Shown: positions 23,901 through 36,500, counted from the first letter of the stretch. The stretch: 64,000 nucleotides of DNA from Larus michahellis (GCF_964199755.1 NC_133901.1:24275583-24339582); one strand, 5' to 3'. A program made the numbers and translations. Notes: generated by a model not told the origin, from the sequence alone.

Positions 23901-26780
23901 TTCCTGTTGCTGTTTAAGAACTGAAACTGCTTGGCTAGAGAGGAACATTGGAACATTTTTTTCCTAGGCAGTCTGAAATACTCTTAAGGAAAGAATACCA
24001 CGTGCCATGAGTTGCAGAAGTGAGATTATCAGACTTCAGCAAAGCATCCAAACACCACCACTTCAGTAAACTTGGAACAAGGGAAAAAAAACCCAAACCC
24101 AAAACAAAAAAAACTTGGAACCTTTCTTATACATTTTAAAGAAGTAAATGTTTGCTGACAATTTTCTCTATACCTTGCAATTTTACCATGTAAGAAGTAA
24201 TCCACTGCTAAACTACTTGGACTTCTATTTAAAAAGAACATAATATTTGTGCAATGTTAGGAGCAGTCATTTATATGTTTAATGGGAATTGGTACACGTA
24301 CACTAGCAAGATTGCTATTTTTGAAGTACCTAAGTTGTATTGTGGCTTACACCCTGAAATCAGGACTGCAAATGCAGATAAATCTTGTCCAACTTCTCAC
24401 AAATATCAATGTAGTCCATTCACATAGGTTTGACTCCAGCACCAGTTCCTCCATTTTCTTTACATGCAATTGATTATACCTGAAACGTTATAATGAGAAA
24501 GTAAAATCTTGGGTGCAGCCAAGATGGCCTTAGAAAGAATTCCTTACTCTGAAGAATATTTTTATTGCACAAGGAGCTGATGGGACTGTGAATTCCAAAT
24601 AGCTCAAATTATATATATATGGAAATTAGTACCTTCTATTACAGTATTAGTCACAGAAAAGGTGATTCTTTTTTTAGTTGATGAGCTGAAGTTGCCTTAA
24701 GAAAACACCCTATCAATTAAACAAACAAAAAAGAGAGAAAGAAAAAATGAATCCATTTTCTCCAAATCTGTTACGTTGTCTATAGATCTTAAGACTGATG
24801 GAGCATCAAATAGTCAAGTACAAATAAATTAACATCTCTAAGTTGGGGGTATCTGCTATAAAAATGATGGTTATGCATCTGATTTTCAAAACAATTTAAA
24901 ATAATCAATTTTAATTAAGATTTAGAGGGAATTTATAACCTAATCTTCCTTAAATTTGTTTCATGTAATCGAAAAAGATGCTTGTGTTTATTGTTGTTCA
25001 GTACTGCATTTCTTTCTTTTAAAGGATTACAACAGGTTTAATTTAATCCATATTATTGTATTGTTACTGACAACACATTTGTCACAAATACTTCTTAAGG
25101 CACTTGTGTCAGCAATCTTCATTAAGACATTAATATGTATATACGCACCTACAACAATAATAAAGAAACAATAGTAAATAAGCAATAGAAAAAGTTAAAG
25201 ATTAAAAGTAACTGACATATGAGTATGAAACTTTGGTTCTCAGTTATGTAGGTTGGAATAAAAAAGAAGGTTGTGAAAACTTTGGGATGCACTTTGCTTT
25301 CGCAATCAATATTGCTGTGTTCTTCAGCCATTTGTTCCACCTCCCGTAGCTGTTGGTAAACAGCTACTGGTAAGAACAGCTCAGTTTGTCATGAGATGAA
25401 AGAAACCATTTTTTGGTAGCAGAGAGTCCTAAACTAAAAAGATACTCATTGCTTTAGTAGGTGATCTTATTTATAAGAATTCCAGTGTTCCAGAAGCAGT
25501 AATTAAGCTCTCCACAGAGATGTTTAGTAATGTTTAGTATTTCTAAAATGATCTTTTAATGTGGATTGCGTAAAATGGTGAAAGAAGAGGGATGTATTGA
25601 TCGGTCACTGAAATGATGAGAATTTCCTGACAAGAAGAATTTTTTTTTCCACAGCTTTTAAACAACGAGCAAAGCACATGATAGTTCCAAGACAGAATGC
25701 TGCAAAAAAGACCTCCCCTCCTTATAATAGATTGTATACCTTAAGCTGATATTAAATAGTTTCATCAGATGATAAGCAGCGTTTATCATGAAGGGGGTCT
25801 AGCAAAATTCTAACTTCCAGGCCCATCGAGGGTGACAATGTTTAAATAGTTCATGCTTCTGGATTTATTTTTTTTGTCTAAAATGAATCAGTTCCTACTA
25901 TTCAGTGCCTCTAATGCATAGGCTTAAGATTTGAAAACAAAGTAACTGTCCAATAAGACCTCATACACAATAGCTTGTAAAAATAAACACAGATTAGCCT
26001 TGGGCAAAATCAATATTTTCGAGCAAGCTTTAAGACAAAAGCAAATTGTCCATTTTTCTAACGCTGTTTTCCACCTGTCTCAAAGCCCAGTTTTTCTCCG
26101 AGCTTCACAGTCCCAAGTACTGGGAAAACAGGTTTTACTGACTGTTTGAAGTGAGAGGCAGAGAGAATATATAGGAAGACTGTGCCGAATATATTGGAGC
26201 ATCTGGCTAAATGAAGTCAGGCTACTTCCTTCCTTATCTAGGTAAGCGTTTGTTAGTGCTTATGAAGCACTAATAGTATTGTTGCACTTGAGTCCTGAGG
26301 CAGTAAATAACCTGAAGTAACCAAAATTAGAGAGTGAGACTCCTGCTTAAAATAAACATCCTCATGATACTGGATGAGTTTCTACATATGCTTAAAAAAA
26401 ATTATTACTAAAATCAGATAAGGAAAATAAGGTGACTATACTTCAGTAACCAAATGTAATTTATTTCAGATATTATTTTTTGAAGGAGATATTTAATCTC
26501 TCCTTTTTAGCAGGCAGTCGCAGAAGTTATGGGCAGAAATCTGGATCTCCATAAACGCTTTCTCTTTCTTCATATGAGAAAGGCTTTGAGGGAGAGTAAG
26601 GCAATGCTTTGTTAGGTTTGAGAGGCATTCGAAATGGCGTGGACAAAACTGCACCGATGGACACGCAGCAAGGGGCTGGATACGGGGAGCGCTGCATTTC
26701 CTCGTCTTTCCAAATTTACAGTCCTGGCACGTAAACAACCTGGCTGATACGCGAAATACCCCAGCGGGCCGTGTTAATTA
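23901..26780. other. non-coding, AT-rich, nothing recognised
   Basis: Only short ORFs of up to 81 codons and A/T-runs. No recognisable repeat, RNA gene or promoter feature until the CpG island begins. Confidence 0.45.
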
Positions 26781-27690
26781 AGCACAAGGCATTTGGTGCA
26801 AGATAAGCCCACGGCAAACCGCGCGGCGACGGCGGAGGGGTGCGGGCCCGCCGGGCCCACCCCCGTCCCACAGGCCGCGGCCGACCCCGCTTCCCGGGCA
26901 CGATCGCAGCAAAATGGCGGCTGCCCCCGCGGGCCGCCGGCTGCGCGCTGCGGCGGGGCGGGCGGGCCGCGCGCCGCCGGGAAGATGGCACCTGTCCCCT
27001 CAACCCGCGCAGCCGCCCGCTGAGCCGCCGCCGCCGGAGGAAACCCCCCAGGCGGGGGCTTGACCGCCAGGTAGCTCAAAACCAGTGAGTTATCCGACAT
27101 TCGAGCGTTTCTGGGACTCCCGGGGGAAAATCGCACTGCAGGTTAATACGTGTTGCCTCCTCGGCGGGAGGTTTAATGTCGTCCGGAGCGCCGTGGCCGC
27201 CCGTGAGCGGGGAGCGCCTTCGAGCTGCTTGCTCGCCAAACGCCTCGCCTCTCGGAGGCCGCGTTTTGCGACGGGGAAATATACTGACGTTAACGTGCCG
27301 AAACCAGGAGCTTATATTTTATGTATTTCGTGACAGGATTAGAGACAGTCGCATTCGAGCCCCGCGGTAGCGGCCCGCGTTCAGAATGTGGCTGCAAAGG
27401 CCTGTGCTCCCCACCCCGCTGCTCTGAGGGGACGGGGCGCCCGGCGAGCCCCCAGCTCCACCGTGCGGGCGGAGGCTGCGAGGGAGCCGAGCGGGCCCGG
27501 CCCGGGGGCCGCGCCGGTAATTAACAGCTTGGGCAGAGGGGCGAAACCTTCGGACGTCGGGAAGAACCGGACGTGCAGCGGGAGATGCGTTTTTTGTTTG
27601 GTTTTTTTTTTTAATTATTTTTAGAGCCAGATCAGTGACGGAGCGCCCTGCTGGAGGGACGGGGCTCGCCTTGACTTTCGAAGTGAGCAT
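26781..27690 (+). promoter_or_regulatory. ZBTB38: CpG island, probable ZBTB38 promoter and 5' UTR exon
   Basis: A sharp change to GC-rich, CpG-dense DNA inside an AT-rich region marks a CpG-island promoter. It has a YY1-type site AAAATGGCGGC (26911-26921), a related AAGATGGCAC (26982-26991) and no TATA box. ZBTB38 in other vertebrates has untranslated 5' exons spliced to the single coding exon, so this island, 6 kb upstream on the same side, is the best first-exon candidate. Possible donors are at 27071 (CCAG before GTAGCT) and 27683 (CGAA before GTGAGC); neither can be chosen from sequence. Overlapping ORFs on both strands here (60-123 codons) reflect the lack of stop codons in GC-rich DNA. 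The transcription direction is inferred. Confidence 0.6.
26911..26921 (+). promoter_or_regulatory. YY1-like site
   Basis: AAAATGGCGGC matches the YY1 core AANATGGCGGC, which is commonly found just downstream of start sites in CpG-island promoters. Confidence 0.5.
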
Positions 27691-30600
27691 AAGCCTGCGC
27701 TGAGGGCTGATAGAAGGGTTTAAAGGCTGTTTTCCATGTGGTATTCCATGAGAAACGATCGTAGAAAGTGTAAAGTAGGAAGTGAGAGAACGAGTTAGGG
27801 ATGCTAATAATAGGAAAGAATTACAGCTCCGAAGGAATGGTTAATATGGTGGCTTCAGAGATCTGCTAATACTAACGTAATATTCTTGTGCTAAATTCCA
27901 CCCCCCCAGCTGTCTGAATTAAAAGTTAGGAGGAAACAGTGCAAGGCTGAAAAAAATGATTTAAAGTCTATAATGCTTATGAGGCTATATTTCTATTTGT
28001 TATAGAAAATGCAGGTATTCTATATTAATAGGGAAGGATGCAAGCAGTGAGAGTCTAAAAGAGAAAAAAAAATACCTGTACTTGTAGAAATAACACGTAG
28101 CCATGTAGACTGGAGCACTAAGCTGCATGCCACTGCAAGCTATTAAACATAATTAGACATGATTAAAACTTCCCTGTGTGCCTGAGGTTGTAAGAAGAGT
28201 GAGGGAACCTCGTCAGTGCAGCCTTGCGTAGTCATAGTGCCCAGATGGGGCTGGTGAAGCGATTCCATAAAAAAAAACCTGAGCCACCATCACAAAAGTA
28301 GTGGCTAGACAGTGGGTTTCCGGGTGGGCAAGGGTCAAAATAGTATAGCTGGGGGGGATGTGGGGTGCATGTACTTGTTTTTGTTTGTTGTTTTGTTGGT
28401 TCATGATGCCTAGCCCTATTTCTGCTCTTAGGACAAAATAGTGCCCTTTAGAGAGTTAGACACAGATGAATGTTCCTTCTCAATTGGGGAAACAGGCCGG
28501 AAACAGAACAGAGATAGCCTTCAAAGTATGTTAATAGAGTGGAATGAAACTGAACATAAGAAAATTATGGAGTGAACATGTTTGCATAGTGTCATGTTGG
28601 TAAGTACCAGAAAATATTAGCATCTTTAAAATCCCAGTAGAAATGCATGGAATAAGAAAACAGAGGGAGAACTGTTGCTACAATTTATCAAGTATCCAGA
28701 TGTTTTTTATTTTGCCTGGGTACTAGCAGCTGGCTCTAATGTGGGTTGTTGGTTTTTTTCGTTGATACCACTAGCTTGTCTTTCAAATTTAGGCAACTGA
28801 AGTGGAATAAAAGAATCTCTTCTCATACATAACGGGCTATACTTGCCTGGCAGTGGATTTCAAAAGTTTAGCAAAAATTAAAAACAATATTCCTAGATTG
28901 CAACAGTCTCTTTGGTAGTAAAAACAACTATATTTGTTATATTTGGTATTCATCAGCCGGTAAAACTTCTTCTCTTTGTTTACTTCAAAGTGATATTAAT
29001 ATAAAAATTAACAGTAGCTTCTTCCCTCTGCAATGTCCATGTAGAACTGGATACTCTGATATTTTTAATTAGCAACGTCATCTTTGAGGCATAAGTGGTT
29101 TGGATGCATCAGTCTGATCTTTCCATTAATTTCTGATATTACTTATTTTCACTTAAGACTATTGTCCTGGAGTGGTATTCTGTTGATGTCAGGAACGGTA
29201 ACATTATCCTTTAATCAACCTGCTGACCATTACACTTAAGTTTCAGATGAATATTTAAATCTTAGTTCTCAAAGTGATTCAACACCTTTTAATGACAGGT
29301 TAAGTTTGTTACTGTTTTTGCAGAAAATCTACAAATAGTAAGGTAACTCCCAATCAAAAAATTCTGCTGTTCAGAAGCTAAAGTTATCTATAGGTGCACC
29401 AAAGACTATGAAGTTACAGTACAAAGGTACTGTTCAGATTCTGAAGAAATTACTTATGTCTGGATTGAGAGTAAAAAGTATCAAAATAACACGCATATTT
29501 GTGTCAAAAAAAGGATGGCTTAGTAGGCTGAAGAGTTTTATTGACCTTTAATAGATCAAATGGTATTTACATATGTTTTGGGCAACGTTTATAAATAATA
29601 CTAGAATTTATTCCATAATTCTGTAATAAAAATCATACAGAAGAATAGTAACATTCCAAATGAACTTTCCAGTGTTTTAATCAAAAATATTTAACAATAA
29701 TAATAATACGTATGAAAAGGTTGATCTCTGTGTATCTTGGTCTCAGTAGAGCTCCCTTGGAAACTGAAGAGCAGGTTTTCCTTTTGCAGTGTGAACTGCA
29801 AATGGAATGTAAAATATTCCTAAAATATTCCATTTATGTGTATGCTAGGTAGAGCATTCTGATTTTATAGCATTTCAGACACATTTTTCACAAATGCAAG
29901 AAACAAGCCAGGCAGTAGAGGATCATTGCACACGTGAATAAATGGGCTATTTGGGGAATGCATAGGTTGAGACAGAGGAGCAAAAAGTGTTGTCTCTGAA
30001 AATCAATTAGCTCTGGAATTTTTCTGTGTAACTATGCAATGAGATACATAGCAGATGGTTTAGCCCACAGCAAAAATATTAAATGTCCAAATAGCAAATG
30101 ATAGTTTCTGCTATCTTTACACAAGGAGTCTAGTTTGGTGTTTTACTGAGCGTATGAAAATATCCAAGACTACAAAATATGACAATCTGTGTACAGGCAA
30201 GTAGAAACTGAAAATGCTCACTTTTCTCCTTAGGAGAATCAATTTTGAAATAACTGGTTGAATAATAAGACTTGGGTCTAAAACCACTTGGGTTTGTAGA
30301 TCTTGCTTATAAAAGCCTCTTAGTACAGAAGTAGCAGTCTGATATTTTCAGCAAACAGTATGTCAGATGATGTGTCTTTGAACTAAAACCAGCTGTCTCC
30401 AATAAAGAAACAGAAAAAACACAGGCGAGTTCCTATGGGGCAGTTCACTGGGAGGTAGCGTTGACATCATTTATTTCCTATACTCAGAAAATAACTCTAT
30501 CAATGGCTCCTGTTGTGAAATGTTTTTGATGTCTGACAGTTGGTTTCTAATACCACATCACATGAGCAAGTCAGATGTAATCTCAGACATTGTCAATGAG

Positions 30601-31080
30601 AAAAAAGAATCAATTATGGGATGGTGGCTGCTTGCTTGAAGAGAAGTGTTCTTGTCAGTATTCTTTCTGTAGAAGACTTGATAGACTAGAAGCTATCTGC
30701 AATTATATATGGGTTTTCAGATACTGAGCCAAAGCAGATAACCATACCTAACTACTGTGAATTTCAGGTTATTATTCCAAATGAAGAAATATTTCTCATT
30801 TTAAGCCAAGCAAGTGTGATAAACACATGATAAACTCTTAATTTTAAGATTTAAAGGCATGAAACAATGCATCTGGATTTACAGCTGCTGTGAGTGACCA
30901 GATAATCAAAATAATATACATCTATATTTCTATCGCAGTTATACTGATAAATTCGTTTCTTGACATCCATGGCATATCCAAGCATCAGAGGTATTTTTTG
31001 TGAATCACAATTTTTATTTTTATGAATTCTGTGCATTGAAAATTCTCAGCCATTAGACTGTATTAGAAGTCACACCTGTG
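27691..31080. other. non-coding, probably first intron of ZBTB38
   Basis: AT-rich sequence between the CpG island and the retroelement cluster. It has no coding ORF and no recognisable repeat, and would be intronic if the island is the ZBTB38 promoter. Confidence 0.4.
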
Positions 31081-31699
31081 GGACATGTGCCCAGGTAGAG
31101 GCGAGAAAACTTCCCACCCTGCTACGGCCCTCGGATTATTATCCATTTTCAGGTAGGCAGCAATGAAGTTGCAACAAGAAATCCGAGGGCAATCAAAAGA
31201 GACTGCAGGGCCTTGGAACGACTGGTTAAGGGATCAGGAGTACAAGTAGTGTTTTCCTCTGTCCCTCCAGTTTCAGGGTATACTGAGGGAAGAAACAGGA
31301 AGATCAATACCTGGCTCTGAGCCTGCTGTCACCGGCAGGACTTTGGGTTTTTTGATCATGGATCGGTTTACATGACACCAGGCCTGTGGGCGACAGACGT
31401 GATACACCGGTCTCAAAGGGGAGAAAAAGATTTGCACAGGAGTTGGCAGGGCTCATTGAAAAAGCTTTAAACTAGATTTGAAGGGGGAAAGGGATGAAAC
31501 CACGCTCGCTAGAGACAAGCCTGGGGGTAGCACATCAAGTGTTTGTGGGACGGTGTGCTAGTGAGGTCCTTCGGTCTGCCATCCCTGTGGAGGCAGGGGC
31601 TGGAGTGCCATGTGACAGCAAAGACACAAGGGATATTGATGGGCTATAAATCACAGAAATGCCTGGGAATGGTCAGGTAGGAGTTAGGGCTTCTCCCTG
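31081..31699 (+). pseudogene. CR1-type LINE first-ORF fragment (SGNH/esterase-like), degraded
   Basis: Frame 1 from 31201 reads with few interruptions as the C-terminal part of the avian CR1 first-ORF esterase-like protein: VVFSSVPPVSG, then RKINTWL, then HRQDFGFFDHG, then TPGL. An in-frame TGA breaks it at 31318-31320, and an indel near 31420-31435 shifts the frame before the LAGLI-like end. The Asp-x-x-His block typical of the SGNH fold (family form DGIHLS) reads DVIHRS at 31396-31413, so Asp and His remain but their neighbours have changed. About 100 bp to the left and 250 bp to the right also resemble CR1 5'-region DNA. Most CR1 copies keep only the 3' end, so an internal fragment is less usual. 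It cannot encode a working protein. Confidence 0.65.
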
Positions 31700-32346
31700 T
31701 GTCCTGCTTCGAGCAACACAGGACTAATTTCTCTTCTAGTGCTTGGGAAAACTGCACTTCTAGAAGACACCAGTGTTTGAATTTGTGAAAATATTTACTT
31801 TAGAGCCAGCTATGGTATGTGGGCTCCAAGGTCTCAGTGTTTTCAAGCTAGACAGGTGCAGGGATGAGGAGGAACGAGACCCGGGCACTTGACCCAAGCT
31901 GGCCAACAGGATTCTTTCATACCATGAATGTCACATTCAATATAAATCAGAAAGTTTGCTGAGAAGTTCTCTTTCTTCCTTGATGGCTGTGATCCCGAGA
32001 ACTTCTTGCCCTGGTGCCAGACCCCTGAGCCCTCCTCTTCCTCCCGAAGCCGCAGCGCTCGCACTGTCCCACATTTGCTGTCCACAGCTGGGAGTGTACA
32101 GCTTCCTGCTGATAGAATGGGCTGTCTGTAATCCTTGTATATTTTATATTGGTCTCAGGATCAATATTGGTTCTTTAGTATTACTAATGTTAATTGTCTA
32201 GTCTTATTCTATTAAATGTTTATATCTTAACCCTCGGGTTTCCTTGTTTTTTCCTGGTTCCCCTTCCTGGGTGGGAAGGGGTCGTTGGGTGAGAGGATAA
32301 TTGTCTACATGACAATAAATTGTTGTGGGTTCCTCAAACCATAACA
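31700..32346 (+). mobile_element. solo LTR, avian ERVL-like
   Basis: This 647-bp element opens TGTCCTGCTTCGAGC and closes CTCAAACCATAACA, with the TG...CA ends of an LTR. In order it shows a TATA-like TATAAAT (31941-31947), a GC-richer middle, an ATTAAA polyA signal (32211-32216) followed by TATCTTAACCC, and a second AATAAA (32314-32319). This is the U3-R-U5 order of common avian ERVL LTRs, read on the + strand. No gag, pol or env sequence lies beside it, so it is a solo LTR left by recombination or deletion. The five flanking bases differ (CCCTG on the left, AGTAG on the right), so no target duplication remains. The 80-codon ORFs inside it on both strands are chance. Confidence 0.75.
31941..31947 (+). 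promoter_or_regulatory. TATA-like box of the solo LTR
   Basis: TATAAAT sits about 240 bp into the LTR and 265 bp before its ATTAAA signal, a reasonable place for the retroviral promoter. It points toward the ZBTB38 coding exon 1.6 kb away. Activity is unknown. Confidence 0.45.
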
Positions 32347-33528
32347 AGTAGTTAGAAACACTACTCGGAGATGGAAAAATAGAACAAACCTCATTCTATG
32401 GTACAGATCTAAATTTGAACAAAACAAAAAAATAATCTGCTTAAGTCAGAGATTTTCTCCATATGTATACTATCAAATTCATCCATTTTTTTCAGTGTGG
32501 TTTTTCATTCACATTTTTAATCTTTTATCTCAATTAAATAAACCAGTATATTCATACAGTAACAGCCTGAATAATCTAAACATTTTTTGTCAGCATTAAA
32601 CCTCATTATAAATTGGCAGTTATTTGATGGTATTTACTATTGTAATTAAATCTTATTATTTGGTAGAAATTAGGAACACACACACTATCAAATTATAAAG
32701 TGTGAACACTATAAATCTAAACTATAACTGAAGAAAAAATGTTCTGTTGCTCTCTATTTGTTTTACTCACTGAATTTATAAATTCAGTTACTTATAAATT
32801 TTCAGTCATTTTAAATTGTGCAAACTATTTATCTAATAAAATTTAATCACTATTTAAAAAATAATATTATGTTTACCTAAATAGTGTTCTACTTACTCTG
32901 GTATTGTTTACAAAATTGTGTTTCTTGTGCATTCGTTTTTTTATAAAGCATTATCCTGTAGCTGAAACTTTATTGTGTGGGATCTCTGATCCCTGATTTA
33001 AATATTAGCTTAATAAGGGGATCAAATGCAGTTGTGCTGTAAAGTCATTGTCTGACAAACAGCCTCAGAAAACAAAGTCTTCAGTATCCACAGAACCACA
33101 ACAATTCAGCCTTCCCCATAATGTCTAGCAAATACCTCAACTGCATGCTGGGGGAATTACCTCAAGGGTTCAGTGAGTCATGCGGTGTGAACCTGAGCAG
33201 ATGCACCCACTGGCACAGCAGAAGGTTTGTGGCTGTGTTCCCCAGTGAAAGGCGCGGGATGGGTGACAGACCACAGAGATCTTTTGCCTCCTGCTGAGGA
33301 GCTACTGGTGTTCCTGCATCTTTGGTCTGTACTTAGGTTACCTTCAGTATTGTTGGCACCAGTGAACCTAAGATGACTTCAGCCTGAAATGCTATGACAA
33401 AATTTTATTCATTCTTAAAATTTAAAAGTTAATAAATTAAATAAATATATATATATAAAAATAAATACAGAACTATAAACTTGATCTGTAACTGAAATGG
33501 ATGAAAAATGCCTTCTAAATGTAATTAC
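32347..33528 (+). other. end of ZBTB38 5' intron
   Basis: AT-rich non-coding sequence leading into the coding exon. A moderately GC-rich stretch at about 33060-33330 has no recognisable motif. An A/T simple repeat lies at 33431-33466. Confidence 0.5.
33431..33466 (+). repeat. A/T-rich simple repeat (AAAT and TA units)
   Basis: Repeats of TAAA and TA (AATAAATATATATATATAAA). Low-complexity sequence about 85 bp before the splice acceptor. Confidence 0.7.
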
Positions 33529-33550
33529 CTTCTTTTTTTTTTTCTTGTAG
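33529..33550 (+). promoter_or_regulatory. ZBTB38: splice acceptor of the ZBTB38 coding exon
   Basis: A run of about 17 pyrimidines ends in TTTCTTGTAG immediately before the start ATG. The strong tract and AG show that the coding exon begins at or very near the ATG, so at least one untranslated exon must lie upstream. Confidence 0.85.
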
Positions 33551-36500
33551 ATGACAGTCATGTCCCATTCAAAGGATTTCAAGGATGACTTCCACAGTGA
33601 CACTGTACTTTCCATTTTAAATGAACAGCGCATTCGGGGTATTTTATGTGATGTCACCATAATTGTGGAAGATACAAAATTTAAAGCCCATAGTAATGTA
33701 CTGGCAGCTTCAAGCCTTTACTTTAAAAACATTTTTTGGAGTCGTACTATCTGTATTTCAGGTCATGTACTGGAGTTAGATGATCTCAAAGCTGAAGTAT
33801 TTACAGAAATACTGAATTACATCTACAGTTCCACAGTAGTTGTTAAGAGGCAGGAGACTGTAACGGACCTTGCAGCTGCAGGGAAAAAATTGGGAATATC
33901 ATTTCTAGAAGATCTTACAGATGTTAATTTTTCAAGTTCCCCCTGCCCCTATGCATACTGTGTTAATGAAAAGGGGCCTGTCAAAGAGGAAAAACATGAA
34001 AAGAGACATGAAGACTCCGCTGTGACGAATGGACCACGAATTACAAATGCATTCTCGATTTTTGAAACAGAAAACAGTTTGTTTTCTCCACTTGATTTGA
34101 GGGCAAACTTTAAAAAGGTATCTGAGACAATACCAGCTCCCAACATCAGCCTCGACAGAAGCGATGTTTGCAAAGATGCTGAGCCAGCCAGTACACTGGC
34201 CGAACACTCCTACGCAGTTTCTTCTGGGGGAGATAATTTTCAAGGAACACCTTTTCCTGAACAGGACAGCAGCCCTTCATACAAGGTGGGTGAAGACCAC
34301 TATGAAAATCTCCAAGCCACGCCACTCATTAAGGCGGGAAAACAAGCATGTAGTGCTCCTAAGACAGCCTTTAAGCCCCAAGGTGCTGGTTTGGCTGTAG
34401 CAAAAGTACCGGCCTCTACAGTAACCACTACAGAAGCGCAACATGAAGCAGTTACTGATCAGACAATTGCTTCCTTTCCAAAACCTCAAAATAAAGCAGG
34501 AGATATTCCTTTATCCAGAGAAGAGGAAAACAATTCTGCTAATGTCTCTGGATCCGTGGCAACTGTTCCACCTGTTTACAATTGTAACTGTTGTGCAAAA
34601 TCATTCAGTGACAGGGCATTACTCAGTACTCATCTTCAGCTCCATTCAGAGCATCAGGAAACCTTCATATGCAAATACTGCAGCAAACAATTTGCAAATC
34701 TAAATATACTAGAAAGTCATGAACAAGTCTGCATGAGATCAAGTACCTTATCGGTTCACAATGGAAACGAACAAAACTTTGCAGATAACTATACCGCTAC
34801 AGACGGAAGGAATGGAAGTTCATATGCAAACACAGAGCCACCTCTGTTGTCTGAAAACAGCATCACTGATTATTCTAATGCAAACTGCACTTTACCAGAA
34901 ACGGATCATTTGGTTAAAGTCGTTGATGGGCAGATATTATACACTTGCATCGTTTGCAAGCGTAGTTATGTAACATTGTCTAGTCTTCGAAGACATGCAA
35001 ATGTGCATTCATGGAGAAGAACGTATCCTTGTCACTACTGCAATAAAGTATTTGCATTAGCTGAGTATCGCACCAGACATGAGATCTGGCACACTGGAGA
35101 AAGACGGTATCAGTGCATTTTCTGTCTGGAGACTTTTATGACTTACTATATCCTAAAAAATCATCAGAAGTCTTTCCATGCAATTGACCATCGTCTCTCA
35201 GTAAACAAAAAGACAGCCAACGGAGGCTTAAAACCAAGTATGTACCCATACAAACTTTATCGACTTTTACCTATGAAGTGCAGGCGACTACCTTATAAGT
35301 CCTACCGAAATTCTTCATATGAAAACATTCAAACAAGTAGCCAGGTTAATGAAACTGCTTCTACTAACTGTTTCATTCCGAGTTCCCTTAGCTCTGAGCT
35401 ACCACCACTGAATTTTCAAAGTAATATAATAGCAAGCAACAGAACTCTGGCCTTGGATACATCTTCATGTAATGATACAGCATCTTCCACGAAAACTCAG
35501 AATTCTTCCTCTTGGGGAGTAGGTATATTAAATTCTGACCTGCAAAGGGACTTTTTCACAGCTGAAAAAAGAGTTTCCACTGCTGCAAATGACTCTGGTT
35601 CTCAGGAGTGTGATTCCTCAGTTGTGTCTTTAACCAATGTGAATGAAAATTCAGCCTCTGTCATCAGTTACAGCAGTTCTGCACCCTCTGTTATAATGCA
35701 CAGTAGCAGAGTTTCATCAGTAATAATGCACAGTAAAACAGTCACTTCTGTAGAAAACAATAAGACAGAATCTTCAAATAATCTACCTACTCAGTCTGTA
35801 AGCGATGATTCTAAATATGGGTCAGATAATTATGGGAAGTGCATTACAAAATCAAAACCTATTAAGGAGAAAAAAAAACCACTCCTGTACAACAGAGGAG
35901 AAGCAACTGAGGATACGCAGCACGTCACAGGATCTGGAGGTTCATCTAGCAAAACAACAAATACTGTCCAAGAATCAAGTAAAACTGAAACGTACATTGC
36001 AAAGCCTGCCTTACCTGGAACATCTACTGACAGCAACGTTGCACCTCTCTGTCAAATAACAGTAAAAATTGGTAATGAGGCTATTGTAAAAAGACATATA
36101 TTAGGGTCTAAGCTGTTTTGTAAAAGGGGACGAAAATCTAAACACGAGTCCAAACAGGACAATCTAATTGAGGAATCAGAAATGGAGATAAAAGAAAGAA
36201 GCCCATCTAGGCTATACAGCTCAGAAAGCCTGGAGCTGACAGAAATGTGTGATGACATAAGTGACCAGGACTCCAGTGATAAACCTTGGAGACCCTATTA
36301 TAATTACAAACCAAAAAAGAAATCCAAACAGCTAAGAAAAATGAAAAAGACCAAGTGGAGGAAAAAGCACGGAAGCAAGAACACCATTATGGAGAGCCAC
36401 AACACATGCAGTCGAGAGTATGCGCTCAGGAATGCTCCTGAGGAGAAGGCAATCAGTCAAGAAGAGAACACAGAAATGCCTAATCTTCATTGTGAGCTCT

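Noticed and set aside
26716-27690. Cluster of ORFs up to 123 codons on both strands at 26.7-27.7 kb
   Set aside because: Overlapping on both strands in CpG-rich DNA, low-complexity composition, no motif.
29800-29835. AAATGGAAT / ATTCCATTT inverted repeat with duplicated AAAATATTCC
   Set aside because: Short and AT-rich; compatible with chance.
33415-34243. Minus-strand ORFs overlapping the start of ZBTB38
   Set aside because: Antisense shadows of a strongly conserved coding frame.
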